Positions 44,982-53,324 are shown, counted from the stretch's first letter. The stretch: DNA of 64,000 nucleotides from Streptomyces avicenniae (GCF_000719135.1 NZ_JOEK01000005.1:62001-126000), one strand, 5' to 3'. Notes: generated by a model from the sequence alone, not told the origin. Made by a program: numbers and translations.

Positions 44982-45455
44982 ATGCCGGGTATCAGGACGA
45001 GTCTGTGGTTCGACACCGAGGGCGAGGAGGCCGCCAGGTTCTACACGTCGCTCTTCCCGAACTCGGAGGTGACCGGCGTCACGCACTACACCGAGGCGGG
45101 GCCGAGGCCGGTGGGGCAGGTGCTGACGGTGGACTTCACGCTGGACGGGCAGCGGTTCACGGCGATCAACGGCGGCCCCGAGTTCACGTTCGACGAGGCG
45201 GTCTCGGTGCTGATCGAGTGCGCCGACCAGGCGGAGGTGGACCGCTACTGGGCGGCGCTGACGGAGGGCGGCGAGGAGGGGCCGTGCGGGTGGCTGAAGG
45301 ACCGCTACGGGCTCTCCTGGCAGGTGGTGCCGCTGCGGCTGAACGAGCTGACGAGCGACCCGGACCCGGGGCGGGCGCGGCGTGCGACGGAGGCGATGTT
45401 CGGCATGAAGAAGATCGACGTCGCGGCGCTGGAGGCGGCGGCGGACGCGGGGTGA
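44982..45455 (+). CDS. VOC superfamily protein (PhnB/3-dmu-9_3-mt type)
   Basis: A 157-residue glyoxalase-fold protein. The opening RTSLWFDTEGEEAARFYTSLFPNSEV and central INGGPEFTFDEAVSVLIEC (in pieces) identify the PF06983 group. The start is the ATG at 44982 with AGGAG 7 nt upstream. The family is annotated after a demethylubiquinone methyltransferase, but enzymatic function is generally not established. It is divergent from murB and convergent with the MFS gene. Confidence 0.88.
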   Translation: MPGIRTSLWFDTEGEEAARFYTSLFPNSEVTGVTHYTEAGPRPVGQVLTVDFTLDGQRFTAINGGPEFTFDEAVSVLIECADQAEVDRYWAALTEGGEEGPCGWLKDRYGLSWQVVPLRLNELTSDPDPGRARRATEAMFGMKKIDVAALEAAADAG

Positions 45456-45464
45456 CGGCGCGCG

Positions 45465-45507
45465 CCGGGACCGTACGGGGGCGGCGGGGCGCTCCGTACG
45501 GTCCCGG
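45465..45507. terminator. Bidirectional terminator between VOC gene and MFS gene
   Basis: A 14-bp perfect stem (45465-45478 with 45494-45507) with a 15-nt loop is located between converging genes, 9 nt after the VOC stop and 23 nt after the MFS stop. Confidence 0.85.
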
Positions 45508-45530
45508 GGGCGGTGTCCTTCGGGTGTCCG

Positions 45531-46994
45531 TCAGGCGGCGACCGGTACGCGCTCGGCCGGGGCGTCCGGGGCGCCGGGGGCCCGCGTGGCGCGGCTGCGG
45601 CGGCCGGGGGCGATGAGCACGGCCACGGTCGCGGCCAGCAGCGCCACCACGCCGCCCCAGACGGCGGGCACGAGGCCGTCGGTGAAGCGCTGCGGTGTCT
45701 CGTAGCCGCCCTGGGCGGCGAAGACGGAGGCGAGGACGGAGACGCCGAGCGCGCCGCCGAGTTCCCGCATGGCGTTGCTGACGCCGGAGGCGATGCCCTG
45801 TTCGCGTGGCTCGACGCTCGCCATCACCATCTCGCCGATGGCGGCGAAGAACAGGGCCATGCCGATGCCGCACAGGACGAAGCCGGGGACCTGGCTGGCG
45901 TAGCTGACCTCGGGCTCCGCCAGGACCGCGAGCCAGCCGAGGCCGCCCGCCATGGCGAGCAGGCCGCCCGCGACGATGGGCCGTCCGCCGATGCGGTCGG
46001 AGAACGCCCCGGCCAGCGGCGAGATCAGCAGCGGCATCGCGGTCCACGGCAGCATCCGGACGCCCGCCTCGGTCGGCGTGTAGCCCTGGATGAGCTGGAG
46101 GAACTGGGTCAGCAGGAAGATCGAGCCGAACATCCCCGCGTACATGAGCAGGTTCGTGGCGTTGACGGCGCTGAAGGCGCGGGAGCGGAAGAGGCGCATG
46201 GGCAGCATCGGCGCGTCGGTCCGCAGCTCCCACAGGACGAACGCGATCATCAGCAGCCCGCCGAGGACGAAGCCGGTCAGGACGGTGCCGGACGTCCAGC
46301 CGTGCTCGCTGCCGCGGACGACGGCGAGGACGATGCCGAACAGGCCGGTGCTCGCGAGGACGGCGCCGGGGATGTCGAGGCGGGTGACGCCGGGGGCACG
46401 GCTCTCGCGCAGGCGCGTGAGGACCAGGGGCAGCAGCGCGATGCCGATGGGCACGTTCAGCCAGAAGATCCAGTGCCAGGACAGGTTGTCGGTGATGGCG
46501 CCGCCGACGAGGGGGCCGCCCGCGACGGCGAGGCCGTTGATGGCGCCCCATATGCCGAGGGCCGCGCCGCGCCGCTCGGCCGGGACGACGGCGGTGATCA
46601 GGGTGAGGCTGAGCGGGAAGATACCGGCGGCGCCGACGCCCTGGAGGGCGCGGGCGGCGATCAGGAGGTCCGTGGACTCGGCGAGGGCGGCGACGGCCGA
46701 GGCGACGGTGAACAGGGCGATGCCGTAGCTGAAGATCCGGCGGCGGCCGAAGCGGTCGCCGAGCGCGGCGGCGGGCAGCAGGAGGCAGGCGAACGGGAGG
46801 GTGTAGCCGTTGACGATCCATTCGAGGTCGTCGAGGCCGCCGCCGAGGTCGTCGCGGATGACGGGGAGCGCGGTGGTGACGACGAGGTTGTCGAGGGCGG
46901 CCATGAAGGTGGCCGCGCCGGTGAGGATCAGCGTCCAGACGATGAGCGCGCGCGACGGCGCCGTCCCGGACGGCGGTGGTGCGTGTCCTGCCAC
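45531..46994 (-). CDS. MFS drug efflux transporter, DHA2 (EmrB/QacA) type
   Basis: Proton-coupled exporter of 487 residues with 14 predicted transmembrane segments. The N-terminal region carries ALDNLVVTTALPVIRDDL and GDRFGRRRIF (motif A), and the middle carries the 14-helix motif C (NGLAVAGGPLVGGAI). The GTG at 46994 has GGAGGAG upstream. An operator for the adjacent TetR regulator lies at 47017-47034, directly in its promoter region. The drug or metabolite exported is not known. Confidence 0.92.
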   Translation of the reverse strand: MAGHAPPPSGTAPSRALIVWTLILTGAATFMAALDNLVVTTALPVIRDDLGGGLDDLEWIVNGYTLPFACLLLPAAALGDRFGRRRIFSYGIALFTVASAVAALAESTDLLIAARALQGVGAAGIFPLSLTLITAVVPAERRGAALGIWGAINGLAVAGGPLVGGAITDNLSWHWIFWLNVPIGIALLPLVLTRLRESRAPGVTRLDIPGAVLASTGLFGIVLAVVRGSEHGWTSGTVLTGFVLGGLLMIAFVLWELRTDAPMLPMRLFRSRAFSAVNATNLLMYAGMFGSIFLLTQFLQLIQGYTPTEAGVRMLPWTAMPLLISPLAGAFSDRIGGRPIVAGGLLAMAGGLGWLAVLAEPEVSYASQVPGFVLCGIGMALFFAAIGEMVMASVEPREQGIASGVSNAMRELGGALGVSVLASVFAAQGGYETPQRFTDGLVPAVWGGVVALLAATVAVLIAPGRRSRATRAPGAPDAPAERVPVAA

Positions 46995-47016
46995 GGGTCT
47001 CTCCTCCTACGGAGAT

Positions 47017-47034
47017 TTAGTGATTACTCAATAA
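47017..47034. promoter_or_regulatory. TetR operator in front of the MFS gene
   Basis: TTAGTGA-TTAC-TCAATAA is a 7-bp inverted repeat with one mismatch and a 4-bp centre, 22 nt before the MFS start. It is nearly the same as the site upstream of the tetR gene. It covers the likely -10 (TAAATC on the minus strand). Confidence 0.75.
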
Positions 47035-47083
47035 CTTTCAGCGACACACGGGAGCGCCGACAACGGGGGCGTCCCGTCGGGCG

Positions 47084-47662
47084 TCAGACGTCGGGGTCGT
47101 GGACCTTCCTGCACGCGGTCCACAGGTGGTCCTCGGGCGGGAAGCCGAGGGCGAGCAGCACGTTCATGAGGAGGCCGGTGCCGAAGAACCCGCCGGTGAC
47201 GCCGGGGTCGGCGCCGAGCCGCAGATGGACCGACTCCCACAGCCTGCCCCAGTGGGCGCGGATCTCCTCGCCGAACGCCGTGTCGCCCGTGACCTCGGCG
47301 GTGTGCACGGCCACGTACATCTGCATCTGGAACATCAGCGCGTCACGGTCCGCGATGAGGCCGTTGTACGCCTCCCCCATCAGGTGCTCGATCTCCTCGG
47401 GGGCGGCGTCGGCCGGGGCCTTGTCGGCCGCCGCCTCGAACGCCCGCCGCACGTCGCCGGTGCAGCGCTCGGCGGCGGCGAGGAAGATCGCGCGCTTGTC
47501 GGGGAAAAGCCGGAAGAGATACGGCTGCGAGACGCCGACGCGCTGGGCGATGGCGGCGGTGGAGGTGCCCGCGTAGCCGCCGCGGCCGAACTCGGTGACG
47601 GCGGCGCGGATCACGCTCTCGCGCCGTTCCGCCGCGCTCATACGGCTGCTCTCCTTGGCCAT
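47084..47662 (-). CDS. TetR-family transcriptional repressor
   Basis: A 192-residue repressor. The N-terminal HTH (about residues 12-60) reads RESVIRAAVTEFGRGGYAGTS and IAQRVGVSQPYLFRLFPDK; the C-terminal ligand domain is helical and not assignable to a drug. It is upstream of the MFS gene on the same strand, 89 nt away, and both genes have the same palindromic operator. The ATG at 47662 lies only 7 nt after the predicted -10, so its mRNA is probably leaderless. It most likely represses itself and the pump until an inducer binds. Confidence 0.92.
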   Translation of the reverse strand: MAKESSRMSAAERRESVIRAAVTEFGRGGYAGTSTAAIAQRVGVSQPYLFRLFPDKRAIFLAAAERCTGDVRRAFEAAADKAPADAAPEEIEHLMGEAYNGLIADRDALMFQMQMYVAVHTAEVTGDTAFGEEIRAHWGRLWESVHLRLGADPGVTGGFFGTGLLMNVLLALGFPPEDHLWTACRKVHDPDV

Positions 47663-47669
47663 GGAGAGA

Positions 47670-47699
47670 AAGTTAGTGAGTAATCACTACCGCTGTCAA
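47670..47699 (-). promoter_or_regulatory. tetR promoter
   Basis: On the minus strand a perfect TTGACA (47694-47699), an 18-nt spacer and TAACTT (47670-47675). The operator lies in the spacer and -10. Seven bases separate the -10 from the ATG. Confidence 0.8.
47673..47690. promoter_or_regulatory. TetR operator in front of the tetR gene
   Basis: TTAGTGA-GTAA-TCACTAC is an inverted repeat with 6 of 7 arm positions matched. It sits between the -35 and -10 of the tetR promoter, the classical position for autorepression. Confidence 0.8.
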
Positions 47700-47754
47700 C
47701 AGGAAGCCGGCCCGGCGGTGGCCGGACCGGCTCCGTACGCGCGCGGGGCGCGGG

Positions 47755-48189
47755 TCAGGCGAGGCGGACCACGGCGCGGGACAGGCCGAGGACCTTCTCG
47801 CCCGCGCTGCGTGCCGTCAGGTCCACCCGGACCGTCCGCGCCTCGTCGTCCAGCTTGGCGCCGACCTTCGCCGTGACCTCGATCAGCGCGCCCGTGTCGT
47901 CGTCCGGCACCACGACCGGCTTGGTGAACCGCACGCCGTACTCCACGACCGCGCCCGGGTCGCCCGCCCAGTCGGTGACGACACGGACCGCCTCCGCCAT
48001 GGTGAACATGCCGTGCGCGATGACGTCGGGCAGCCCCACCTGGCGGGCGAACCGCTCGTTCCAGTGGATCGGGTTGAAGTCGCCGGAGGCGCCCGCGTAC
48101 CGCACCAGCGTGGCCCGGGTGACGGGGAACGACGCGCCGGGCAGCTCGGTGCCCGCCTCGACGTCGGCGTACCTGACGGTCGCGGTCAT
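47755..48189 (-). CDS. MaoC-type dehydratase subunit (HadB-like)
   Basis: Hot-dog fold protein of 144 residues with the catalytic hydratase motif (YAGASGDFNPIHWNERFARQVGLPDVIAHGM) carrying Asp and His. In mycobacteria HadB is the catalytic subunit of the fatty-acid synthase II (R)-3-hydroxyacyl-ACP dehydratase. The ATG overlaps the partner gene upstream by four bases. In streptomycetes, which lack mycolic acids, the physiological substrate is not clear; fatty-acid synthesis or another acyl thioester is possible. Confidence 0.9.
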   Translation of the reverse strand: MTATVRYADVEAGTELPGASFPVTRATLVRYAGASGDFNPIHWNERFARQVGLPDVIAHGMFTMAEAVRVVTDWAGDPGAVVEYGVRFTKPVVVPDDDTGALIEVTAKVGAKLDDEARTVRVDLTARSAGEKVLGLSRAVVRLA

Positions 48190-48644
48190 GCGGCCCCCTC
48201 CTCGACGCGGCGGGCGACCAGCTTGGTGACCACGGTCACGACGTGCTCGCCCGAGGCGTCGTGCACCTCGCCGCGGATGTCGATCATCTCGTTGCCCGCG
48301 CGGGACGCGATGGAGTCGATGGTGGACGTCACGGTGAGCCGGTCGCCTGCGCGGACCGGCCGCGTGTAGGCGAACTTCTGGTCGCCGTGGACGACGCGGC
48401 TGTAGTCGAGCCCGAGCGCCGGGTCCTGGACGACGGTCTGCGCCGCCTCGAAGCTGAGGGCGAAGACGAACGTCGGCGGCGCTATCACGTCCGGGTGGCC
48501 CAGGGCCTTGGCCGCCTCGGGGTCGGTGTACGCCAGGTGCGTGTCACCGATCGCGACGGCGAACTCCCGGATCTTCTCGCGGCCCACCTCGTAGGGTTCG
48601 GTGGGCGGGTAGCTCCGCCCTACGAACGACTGGTCGAGTGCCAT
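48186..48644 (-). CDS. MaoC N-terminal-type dehydratase subunit (HadA-like)
   Basis: A 152-residue protein of the FAS1-like dehydratase/UPF0336 group. It has the hot-dog fold with VGRSYPPTEPYEVGREKIREFA and VHGDQKFAYTRPVRAGDRL, but lacks the Asp/His hydratase motif, as expected for the non-catalytic stabilising subunit. It is paired with the catalytic subunit at 47755 by a four-base overlap. It lies downstream of rpmG, the same neighbourhood as in other streptomycetes and mycobacteria. Confidence 0.9.
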   Translation of the reverse strand: MALDQSFVGRSYPPTEPYEVGREKIREFAVAIGDTHLAYTDPEAAKALGHPDVIAPPTFVFALSFEAAQTVVQDPALGLDYSRVVHGDQKFAYTRPVRAGDRLTVTSTIDSIASRAGNEMIDIRGEVHDASGEHVVTVVTKLVARRVEEGAA

Positions 48645-48699
48645 CGCGCGGCCTCACATCCGTTCAGGTGAAAGGAACCGTTCACAAGGACTACGGGAA

Positions 48700-48729
48700 G
48701 AGGCCGCCACCCTTGCGGGGTGCGGCCTC
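48700..48729 (-). terminator. Hairpin after rpmG
   Basis: An 8-bp perfect stem (48700-48707 with 48722-48729) with additional pairing in the loop (CACCC/GGGTG-like) starts 22 nt after the rpmG stop, separating it from the dehydratase genes. Confidence 0.75.
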
Positions 48730-48751
48730 GTCACGGCGGAGATCGCCGAGG

Positions 48752-48916
48752 TCAGCGGGTCTCGCGGTGCGGCGTGTGCGCGTTGCAGCGCGGGCAGTGC
48801 TTCTTCATCTCCAGGCGGTCCGGGTCGTTGCGCCGGTTCTTCCTGGTGATGTAGTTCCGCTCCTTGCACTCCACGCAGGCCAGCGTGATCTTCGGGCGGA
48901 CGTCGGTGGCAGCCAC
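48752..48916 (-). CDS. rpmG: 50S ribosomal protein L33 (zinc-binding form)
   Basis: A 54-residue protein from a GTG start with AGGAG upstream. It has CVEC and CPRC cysteine pairs, the zinc-binding C+ form, and the L33 core [20 protein letters not shown]. In streptomycetes a zinc-free paralog is used under zinc starvation; it is not here. tRNA-Met lies 96 nt upstream on the same strand. Confidence 0.96.
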   Translation of the reverse strand: MAATDVRPKITLACVECKERNYITRKNRRNDPDRLEMKKHCPRCNAHTPHRETR

Positions 48917-49012
48917 GTGAGTGCTCCTTGACGGAAGGGACAATGTATATCTGATCGAACACAGAAAAGAGTAGCCGATCGGAGGACCGACCCCGCAATC
49001 GGCTACGGTGGG

Positions 49013-49085
49013 TAGCGGCGACCGGACTTGAACCGGTGACACAACGATTATGAGCCGTTTGCTCTACCGACTGAGCTACGCCGCC
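49013..49085 (-). tRNA. tRNA-Met (anticodon CAT, elongator)
   Basis: 73 nt with a complete cloverleaf: acceptor GGCGGCG/CGCCGCT with a terminal G-U pair, loop CTCATAA with anticodon CAU, and the T-loop GGTTCAAGTCC. It lacks the unpaired 1-72 position and the GGG/CCC anticodon stem of an initiator, so it is the elongator type. CCA is not encoded. Confidence 0.93.
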
Positions 49086-49129
49086 TCGGAGCGACCCGCT
49101 CCCGTTGCTGTGAGAACGAAGCACTCCAG

Positions 49130-49202
49130 AGCCCCAAAACGGAATCGAACCGTTGACCTTCTCCTTACCATGGAGACGCTCTGCCGACTGAGCTATTGGG
49201 GC
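49130..49202 (-). tRNA. tRNA-Thr (anticodon GGT)
   Basis: 73 nt: acceptor GCCCCAA/TTGGGGC, anticodon stem TCTCC/GGAGA with loop ATGGTAA (anticodon GGU), T-loop GGTTCGATTCC. CCA is not encoded. It lies 44 nt upstream of tRNA-Met on the same strand, so the two are probably cotranscribed with rpmG. Confidence 0.94.
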
Positions 49203-49329
49203 GAGCGCTCAAGAGATTACACGGTCGCGGCCGTAAGGCGAAATCGATAGCCAAGGAACCAACCGGCCCCAGTACGACTATTCGGCCCTTACCGCTCAGG
49301 GGCCCGGCGGCGCCGTACGCTCCCCCCTG

Positions 49330-50529
49330 ATGCCTGATGACCGTCTTGTACTCACTGGGCCTCGCCTCGCCGACGGACGGACCGTGGACGTCGCGCTGAG
49401 CGCGGGCCGCATCGCGGCGGTGGGCACTCCGGGCAGCCTCACGGGGCCGGCCGTGGAGGGCGGCGACCGCGTCGATCTGGCCGGGTGGCTGCTGCTCCCG
49501 GCCCCCGCGGAGCCGCACGCCCACCACGACTCCGCGCTCACGGCCACGGGCCCGCCACCGGCGCAGACCCCCGCCGCGCTGCGGCGCCGCATCACCGAGG
49601 CGGCCCTCCTCCAGCTCGGCCACGGCGCGACGGCCCAGCGCACCCACGTACGGATCGGCGACGCCGTCGGGCTCGCCGCGCTGGAGGCGGCCCTGGAGGT
49701 ACGCCGCTCGCTGCGGGGCTCGGCGGAACTCGCGGCGGTCGCCGCGCCCCGGGTGCTCACCGGCCTGGCCGGGGCGGAGAACCGGGCGGTGCTGCGCGAC
49801 GCGGCGAAGATGGGCGCCGGCGCGCTCGGCGGCTCGCCCGACCTCGACCCCGACCCGGCCGGATACCTGGACATCGTCCTGGAGCTGGCCGACGAGCACG
49901 GCTGTGCGATCGACCTGCACACCGAGGGCGACGAACCGGCCAGGCTCGCGCGGCTGGCGTCGGCGGCGGGCGCGTGCCGGTTCGGGGTGACGCTCGGGCC
50001 GTGCGCCGGGCTGCTGCGCCTGCCGCCCGACGTGGCCGCGCGGGCGGCGGACCGGCTGGCGGCGGCCGGGGTGACGGTCGTCTGCCTGCCGCAGGGGCCC
50101 TGCGGCCTGTCGGGCGCCGCCGTTCCCGGCACACCGGCGCGGCTGCTCGCGGCGGCCGGGGTGCGGGTGGCGGCCGGGGGCGGGGCGCTGCGGGACGTCG
50201 CGAACCCGGTCGGGCGCGGCGATCCCCTGGAGGCGGCCTATCAGCTCGCGTCGCACGGCGCGCTGCGGCCCGCGGGGGCGTACGCGGCGGTGAGCGGGGG
50301 CGCGCGGGCGGCGATCGGGCTGCCGGAGGTCAGGATCGAGGCCGGGTTCCCGGCGGAGCTGCTGGCCGTGCGCGGGGAGACGGTGGCGGGGGCGCTGTCG
50401 CTCGCGTACAGCCGGGTGGTGATCCACCGGGGGCGGATCGTGACGCGGACCAGCGCCGTCCGCGAGTACTGCGGCACGACGGGGGACGGGGGCGGCGGCC
50501 CCGAGCTGCCGCGCCAGGCGACGGGCTGA
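49330..50529 (+). CDS. Amidohydrolase, cytosine deaminase-like
   Basis: Metal-dependent hydrolase of 399 residues. The metal-site motif appears as AEPHAHHD (family E-x-H-x-H), then DLHTEGDE (His and Glu). Near the end is GGALRDVANPVGRGDPLEAA, matching the final Asp region of cytosine deaminase-type enzymes. The substrate cannot be named; a deaminated heterocycle is the family expectation. The HAHHD spacing is slightly unusual, so activity should not be taken for granted. No ribosome binding site is obvious before the ATG. Its relation to the sialidase cluster next door is unknown. Confidence 0.8.
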   Translation: MPDDRLVLTGPRLADGRTVDVALSAGRIAAVGTPGSLTGPAVEGGDRVDLAGWLLLPAPAEPHAHHDSALTATGPPPAQTPAALRRRITEAALLQLGHGATAQRTHVRIGDAVGLAALEAALEVRRSLRGSAELAAVAAPRVLTGLAGAENRAVLRDAAKMGAGALGGSPDLDPDPAGYLDIVLELADEHGCAIDLHTEGDEPARLARLASAAGACRFGVTLGPCAGLLRLPPDVAARAADRLAAAGVTVVCLPQGPCGLSGAAVPGTPARLLAAAGVRVAAGGGALRDVANPVGRGDPLEAAYQLASHGALRPAGAYAAVSGGARAAIGLPEVRIEAGFPAELLAVRGETVAGALSLAYSRVVIHRGRIVTRTSAVREYCGTTGDGGGGPELPRQATG

Positions 50530-50575
50530 GCACGTCCGGTCGGGCGGTACGGGGCCGCGCGTCGTGCGCGCGGTC

Positions 50576-50604
50576 TTGTCAGCCCCCGGGTGTCCCGGGA
50601 CACT
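50576..50604 (+). promoter_or_regulatory. Promoter of the first sialidase gene
   Basis: TTGTCA (50576-50581), a 17-nt spacer and GACACT (50599-50604). Transcription would start near 50611, with the GntR-type operator beginning about six bases later. Confidence 0.55.
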
Positions 50605-50616
50605 CCTCCTGACCTA

Positions 50617-50631
50617 GGACGTCGGATGTCC
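50617..50631. promoter_or_regulatory. Predicted GntR operator, sialidase 1
   Basis: GGACGTCGGATGTCC is a 7-bp inverted repeat around one central base with a single G/A mismatch. It is identical, except at the centre, to the sites at 53310 and 62230. It lies just downstream of the predicted transcription start, 51 nt before the start codon. Confidence 0.8.
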
Positions 50632-50682
50632 CACGAGGGACGACCGACGTGCCGGAAGGACCCCGAGAGAAAGCCGGTGTCG

Positions 50683-52569
50683 ATGTCCCCCCTCCCCCGC
50701 AGGTCGGCGCGGTACGCGGCCTGGTCGGCCGCCGTCGGCGCGCTGCTCGCAGGCCCCCTCCCCCACGCGACCGCAGTAGAGACGCCCGCCGCGGTCCCCG
50801 AGCAGCAGGTGCTCTTCCGGCCGGGGACCGACCCCGGTTACGCCTGCTTCCGCATCCCTGCCCTGGTGCGCACGACGCAGGACACGCTGCTCGCCTTCGC
50901 CGAGGGCCGCCGCGACGACTGCGGCGACGCGGGCGCCATCGACCTGGTGCTGAAGCGTTCCTTCGACGACGGCAGGACGTGGACGCCCCTGGAGGTCATC
51001 GACGAGGGCGGCGGCGACACCCACGGCAACCCGGCGCCCGTCGTGGACTCCGCCACCGGCCGCGTCCTGCTGGCCAGCACCCGCAACCCCGGCCACGACA
51101 GCGGGAACTGCGGCGTGCCGTGCGAGCGCGTGCCGTTCCTCTCGTTCAGCGACGACGACGGCGCCACCTGGTCCGAGCCGCGCGACCTGGGCGCCGAGCT
51201 GCGCCCCGACGACTGGAACTCCTGGTACGCCACGGGGCCGCTGCACGGCATCGAGCTGCGGCACGGGGAGCACGCGGGCCGTCTGCTGTTCACGGTCAAT
51301 GGCGAGACGTACGCGGGCGGCCGGATCACCGCGAACCACGCGGCGCTGGCGTACAGCGACGACGGCGGCGACAGCTGGCGTCTGGGCGCGGTGGACAGCT
51401 GGCCGGTGGCGGCCGACGGGACGTTCCGTCAGAAGCCGTCGGAGAGCGCCGTGGCCGAACTGCCGGACGGCTCGGTCTACGTGAACGGCCGTGAGGACAG
51501 GGGCACCGATCTCGGGCACAGGACGTGGGCAATGAGCGAGGACGGCGGCGGGAGCTTCGCCGCGCCCTTCCGCGCGCTTCCCGACCTGTACACGCCGCAG
51601 GTGCAGGGGTCGTTGCTGCAACTGCCAGGAAGTGACCGGCTGCTGTTCGCCGCGCCGTCCGATCCCGACCGTCGGCGTTCGATGATGATCAGGTCGTCAT
51701 GGGATGGCGGGCGGACGTTCGACTCCGTGGACCGGGGCGCGCCGGTGACGGACGACTGGTCGGGCTACTCCGACATGGTGGCGACGGCCGAGGGCGTCGT
51801 CGGCCTGCTCTACGAGGGCGGCGCGGTGGACGCGCGGGACGAGATCCGGTTCGCCCGCTTCGGCGAGGACTGGCTCGGCCCGCGCCGCGCGCCGTCCCCC
51901 GTCACGCCCGACACCGCCGCGGGCGCCGCCCCCGCGACCGTCGTCGGCGCACCGGCGGGCACGCAGGGGCGGTACGGCGCCGGGCTCCTGTTCGACGGCC
52001 CGCAGGACGCCGTGCGCCTGCCGTACCGCGACGCGCTGCCGCTCGGCGAGAGCGACTTCACGGTGAGCCTGTGGTTCCGCTACGCGGCGCGGACCGGCGA
52101 GCACCCCTTCCTGTGGATGGGCGGCGTCGGGGCGGACGCGCCGCAGGTCTGGGTGCGCGGCGAGCCGGGGAACGGCCGCGTCCGCGCGCTGATCACGACG
52201 CGGGACGGCGCGGCTGCGCCCGCGAGCGCGTGGGTGGACACGCAGGGGGCGTTCAACGACGGGGCGTGGCACCACCTGGCGCTCACGCGTTCAGGTGGGC
52301 GGCTTTCGCTGTCCGTGGACGGCGGGGCGGCGCGGACGGCGGCGGACGTGCCGGGGTCGGTGAGCCGGACGTCCGTCTTCGGCGTGCATCTCGCGCAGCG
52401 GCCGGACAACCGGTTGCGGCTGGTCGGCGCGCTGGACGAGGTGCGCGTCTACGACCGGGCGCTGACGGCGGCCGAGTGGGACGCGGTGCGCCGGTCGAAC
52501 GCGTCGCCCGCCGGTGCGGTGTTCGCGCTGCCGCTGGACGGCGTGCGTCCTGCCGGGGGCGGGGGCTGA
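50683..52569 (+). CDS. Secreted sialidase (GH33) with C-terminal LamG-like domain
   Basis: Exo-alpha-sialidase family enzyme of 628 residues from the ATG at 50683 (a GTG two codons upstream is possible). A signal peptide covers about residues 1-33 with a basic start (PRRSARY). The sialidase propeller begins with ACFRIPALV, the FRIP motif whose Arg binds the sialic-acid carboxylate. Asp-boxes include SFDDGRTW, SFSDDDGATW, AYSDDGGDSW and SWDGGRTF. About residues 430-600 form a concanavalin/LamG-type domain (FTVSLWFRY, WHHLALTRSGGRLSLSVDG, LVGALDEVRVYDRALT), probably for carbohydrate binding. The gene is preceded by a promoter and a GntR-type operator. Confidence 0.92.
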   Translation: MSPLPRRSARYAAWSAAVGALLAGPLPHATAVETPAAVPEQQVLFRPGTDPGYACFRIPALVRTTQDTLLAFAEGRRDDCGDAGAIDLVLKRSFDDGRTWTPLEVIDEGGGDTHGNPAPVVDSATGRVLLASTRNPGHDSGNCGVPCERVPFLSFSDDDGATWSEPRDLGAELRPDDWNSWYATGPLHGIELRHGEHAGRLLFTVNGETYAGGRITANHAALAYSDDGGDSWRLGAVDSWPVAADGTFRQKPSESAVAELPDGSVYVNGREDRGTDLGHRTWAMSEDGGGSFAAPFRALPDLYTPQVQGSLLQLPGSDRLLFAAPSDPDRRRSMMIRSSWDGGRTFDSVDRGAPVTDDWSGYSDMVATAEGVVGLLYEGGAVDARDEIRFARFGEDWLGPRRAPSPVTPDTAAGAAPATVVGAPAGTQGRYGAGLLFDGPQDAVRLPYRDALPLGESDFTVSLWFRYAARTGEHPFLWMGGVGADAPQVWVRGEPGNGRVRALITTRDGAAAPASAWVDTQGAFNDGAWHHLALTRSGGRLSLSVDGGAARTAADVPGSVSRTSVFGVHLAQRPDNRLRLVGALDEVRVYDRALTAAEWDAVRRSNASPAGAVFALPLDGVRPAGGGG

Positions 52570-52583
52570 CGTACCGTCACGGT

Positions 52584-53249
52584 ATGCGCGTTGTGATCGC
52601 AGGTGGACATGGGCAGATCGCCAGGCGGCTGGGGAGGCTGCTCGCCCGGCGCGGCGACCGGGTCGCCGGGCTCATCAGGAACGGGGAGCACGCCGCCGAC
52701 CTGCTCTCGGACGGCGTGGAGCCCGTCGTCTGCGATCTGGAGACGGCCGCCGTGGACGAGGTGGCGCGGCGGCTGGCGGGCGCGGACGCGGTGGTGTTCG
52801 CCGCAGGGGCCGGTCCTGGCAGCGGCGCGGCGCGGAAGGACACGGTGGACCGGGGGGCGGCGGTGCTCGTCGCCGACGCGGCGCAGCGGGTGGGCGTGCG
52901 GCGCCTCGTCGTGGTCTCGGCGATGGGGGCGGACGCGCCTCCGCCGCCGGACGCCGATCCGGTGTTCGCGGCGTACCGGCGGGCCAAGGGCGCGGCGGAC
53001 GCGGAGGTCAGGGGGCGTTCCGGGCTGTTCTGGACGATCCTGCGGCCTGGGCGGCTGACGGACGGTCCGGGGACGGGCCGGGTGCTGCTGGCCGAGCCGC
53101 CGGTGGACGCGGGGGCCGTGCCCAGGGACGACGTGGCGGCGGTGCTGGTGGCGCTGCTGGACACGCCGGGGACGGCGGGGCTGACGCTCGACCTGGTGGG
53201 CGGGTCGGAGCCGGTCGCCGAGGCGGTGGCGGCGGTGGCGCGCCCGTAG
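52584..53249 (+). CDS. NAD(P)-binding reductase, SDR atypical type
   Basis: A 221-residue Rossmann protein (MRVVIAGGHGQIARRLGRLLARRGDRV) with VVVSAMGAD and a conserved FWTILRPGRLTDGPGTG. It resembles the YwnB/YhfK NAD(P)-binding group of sugar-epimerase-like proteins. It begins 14 nt after the sialidase stop, so it may be read through from that gene; a TACCGT six bases before the ATG could also make a leaderless transcript. No sialic-acid related role can be deduced. The overlapping open frame upstream is antisense/other-frame sequence. Confidence 0.82.
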   Translation: MRVVIAGGHGQIARRLGRLLARRGDRVAGLIRNGEHAADLLSDGVEPVVCDLETAAVDEVARRLAGADAVVFAAGAGPGSGAARKDTVDRGAAVLVADAAQRVGVRRLVVVSAMGADAPPPPDADPVFAAYRRAKGAADAEVRGRSGLFWTILRPGRLTDGPGTGRVLLAEPPVDAGAVPRDDVAAVLVALLDTPGTAGLTLDLVGGSEPVAEAVAAVARP

Positions 53250-53273
53250 GGCGCCGGGGTGGTGCGCGGGGGG

Positions 53274-53302
53274 TTGTCGCGGTCGCGGTGGGCACCTACC
53301 GT
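53274..53302 (+). promoter_or_regulatory. Promoter of the second sialidase gene
   Basis: TTGTCG (53274-53279), a 17-nt spacer and TACCGT (53297-53302). Transcription would start at about 53309, at the left edge of the operator. Confidence 0.7.
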
Positions 53303-53309
53303 CGTTGTC

Positions 53310-53324
53310 GGACGTCCGATGTCC
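53310..53324. promoter_or_regulatory. Predicted GntR operator, sialidase 2
   Basis: GGACGTCCGATGTCC, followed by TATCTCC exactly as at the gntR site (62230). It starts at the predicted +1 position, 26 nt before the start codon, a position well suited to repression. Confidence 0.85.
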
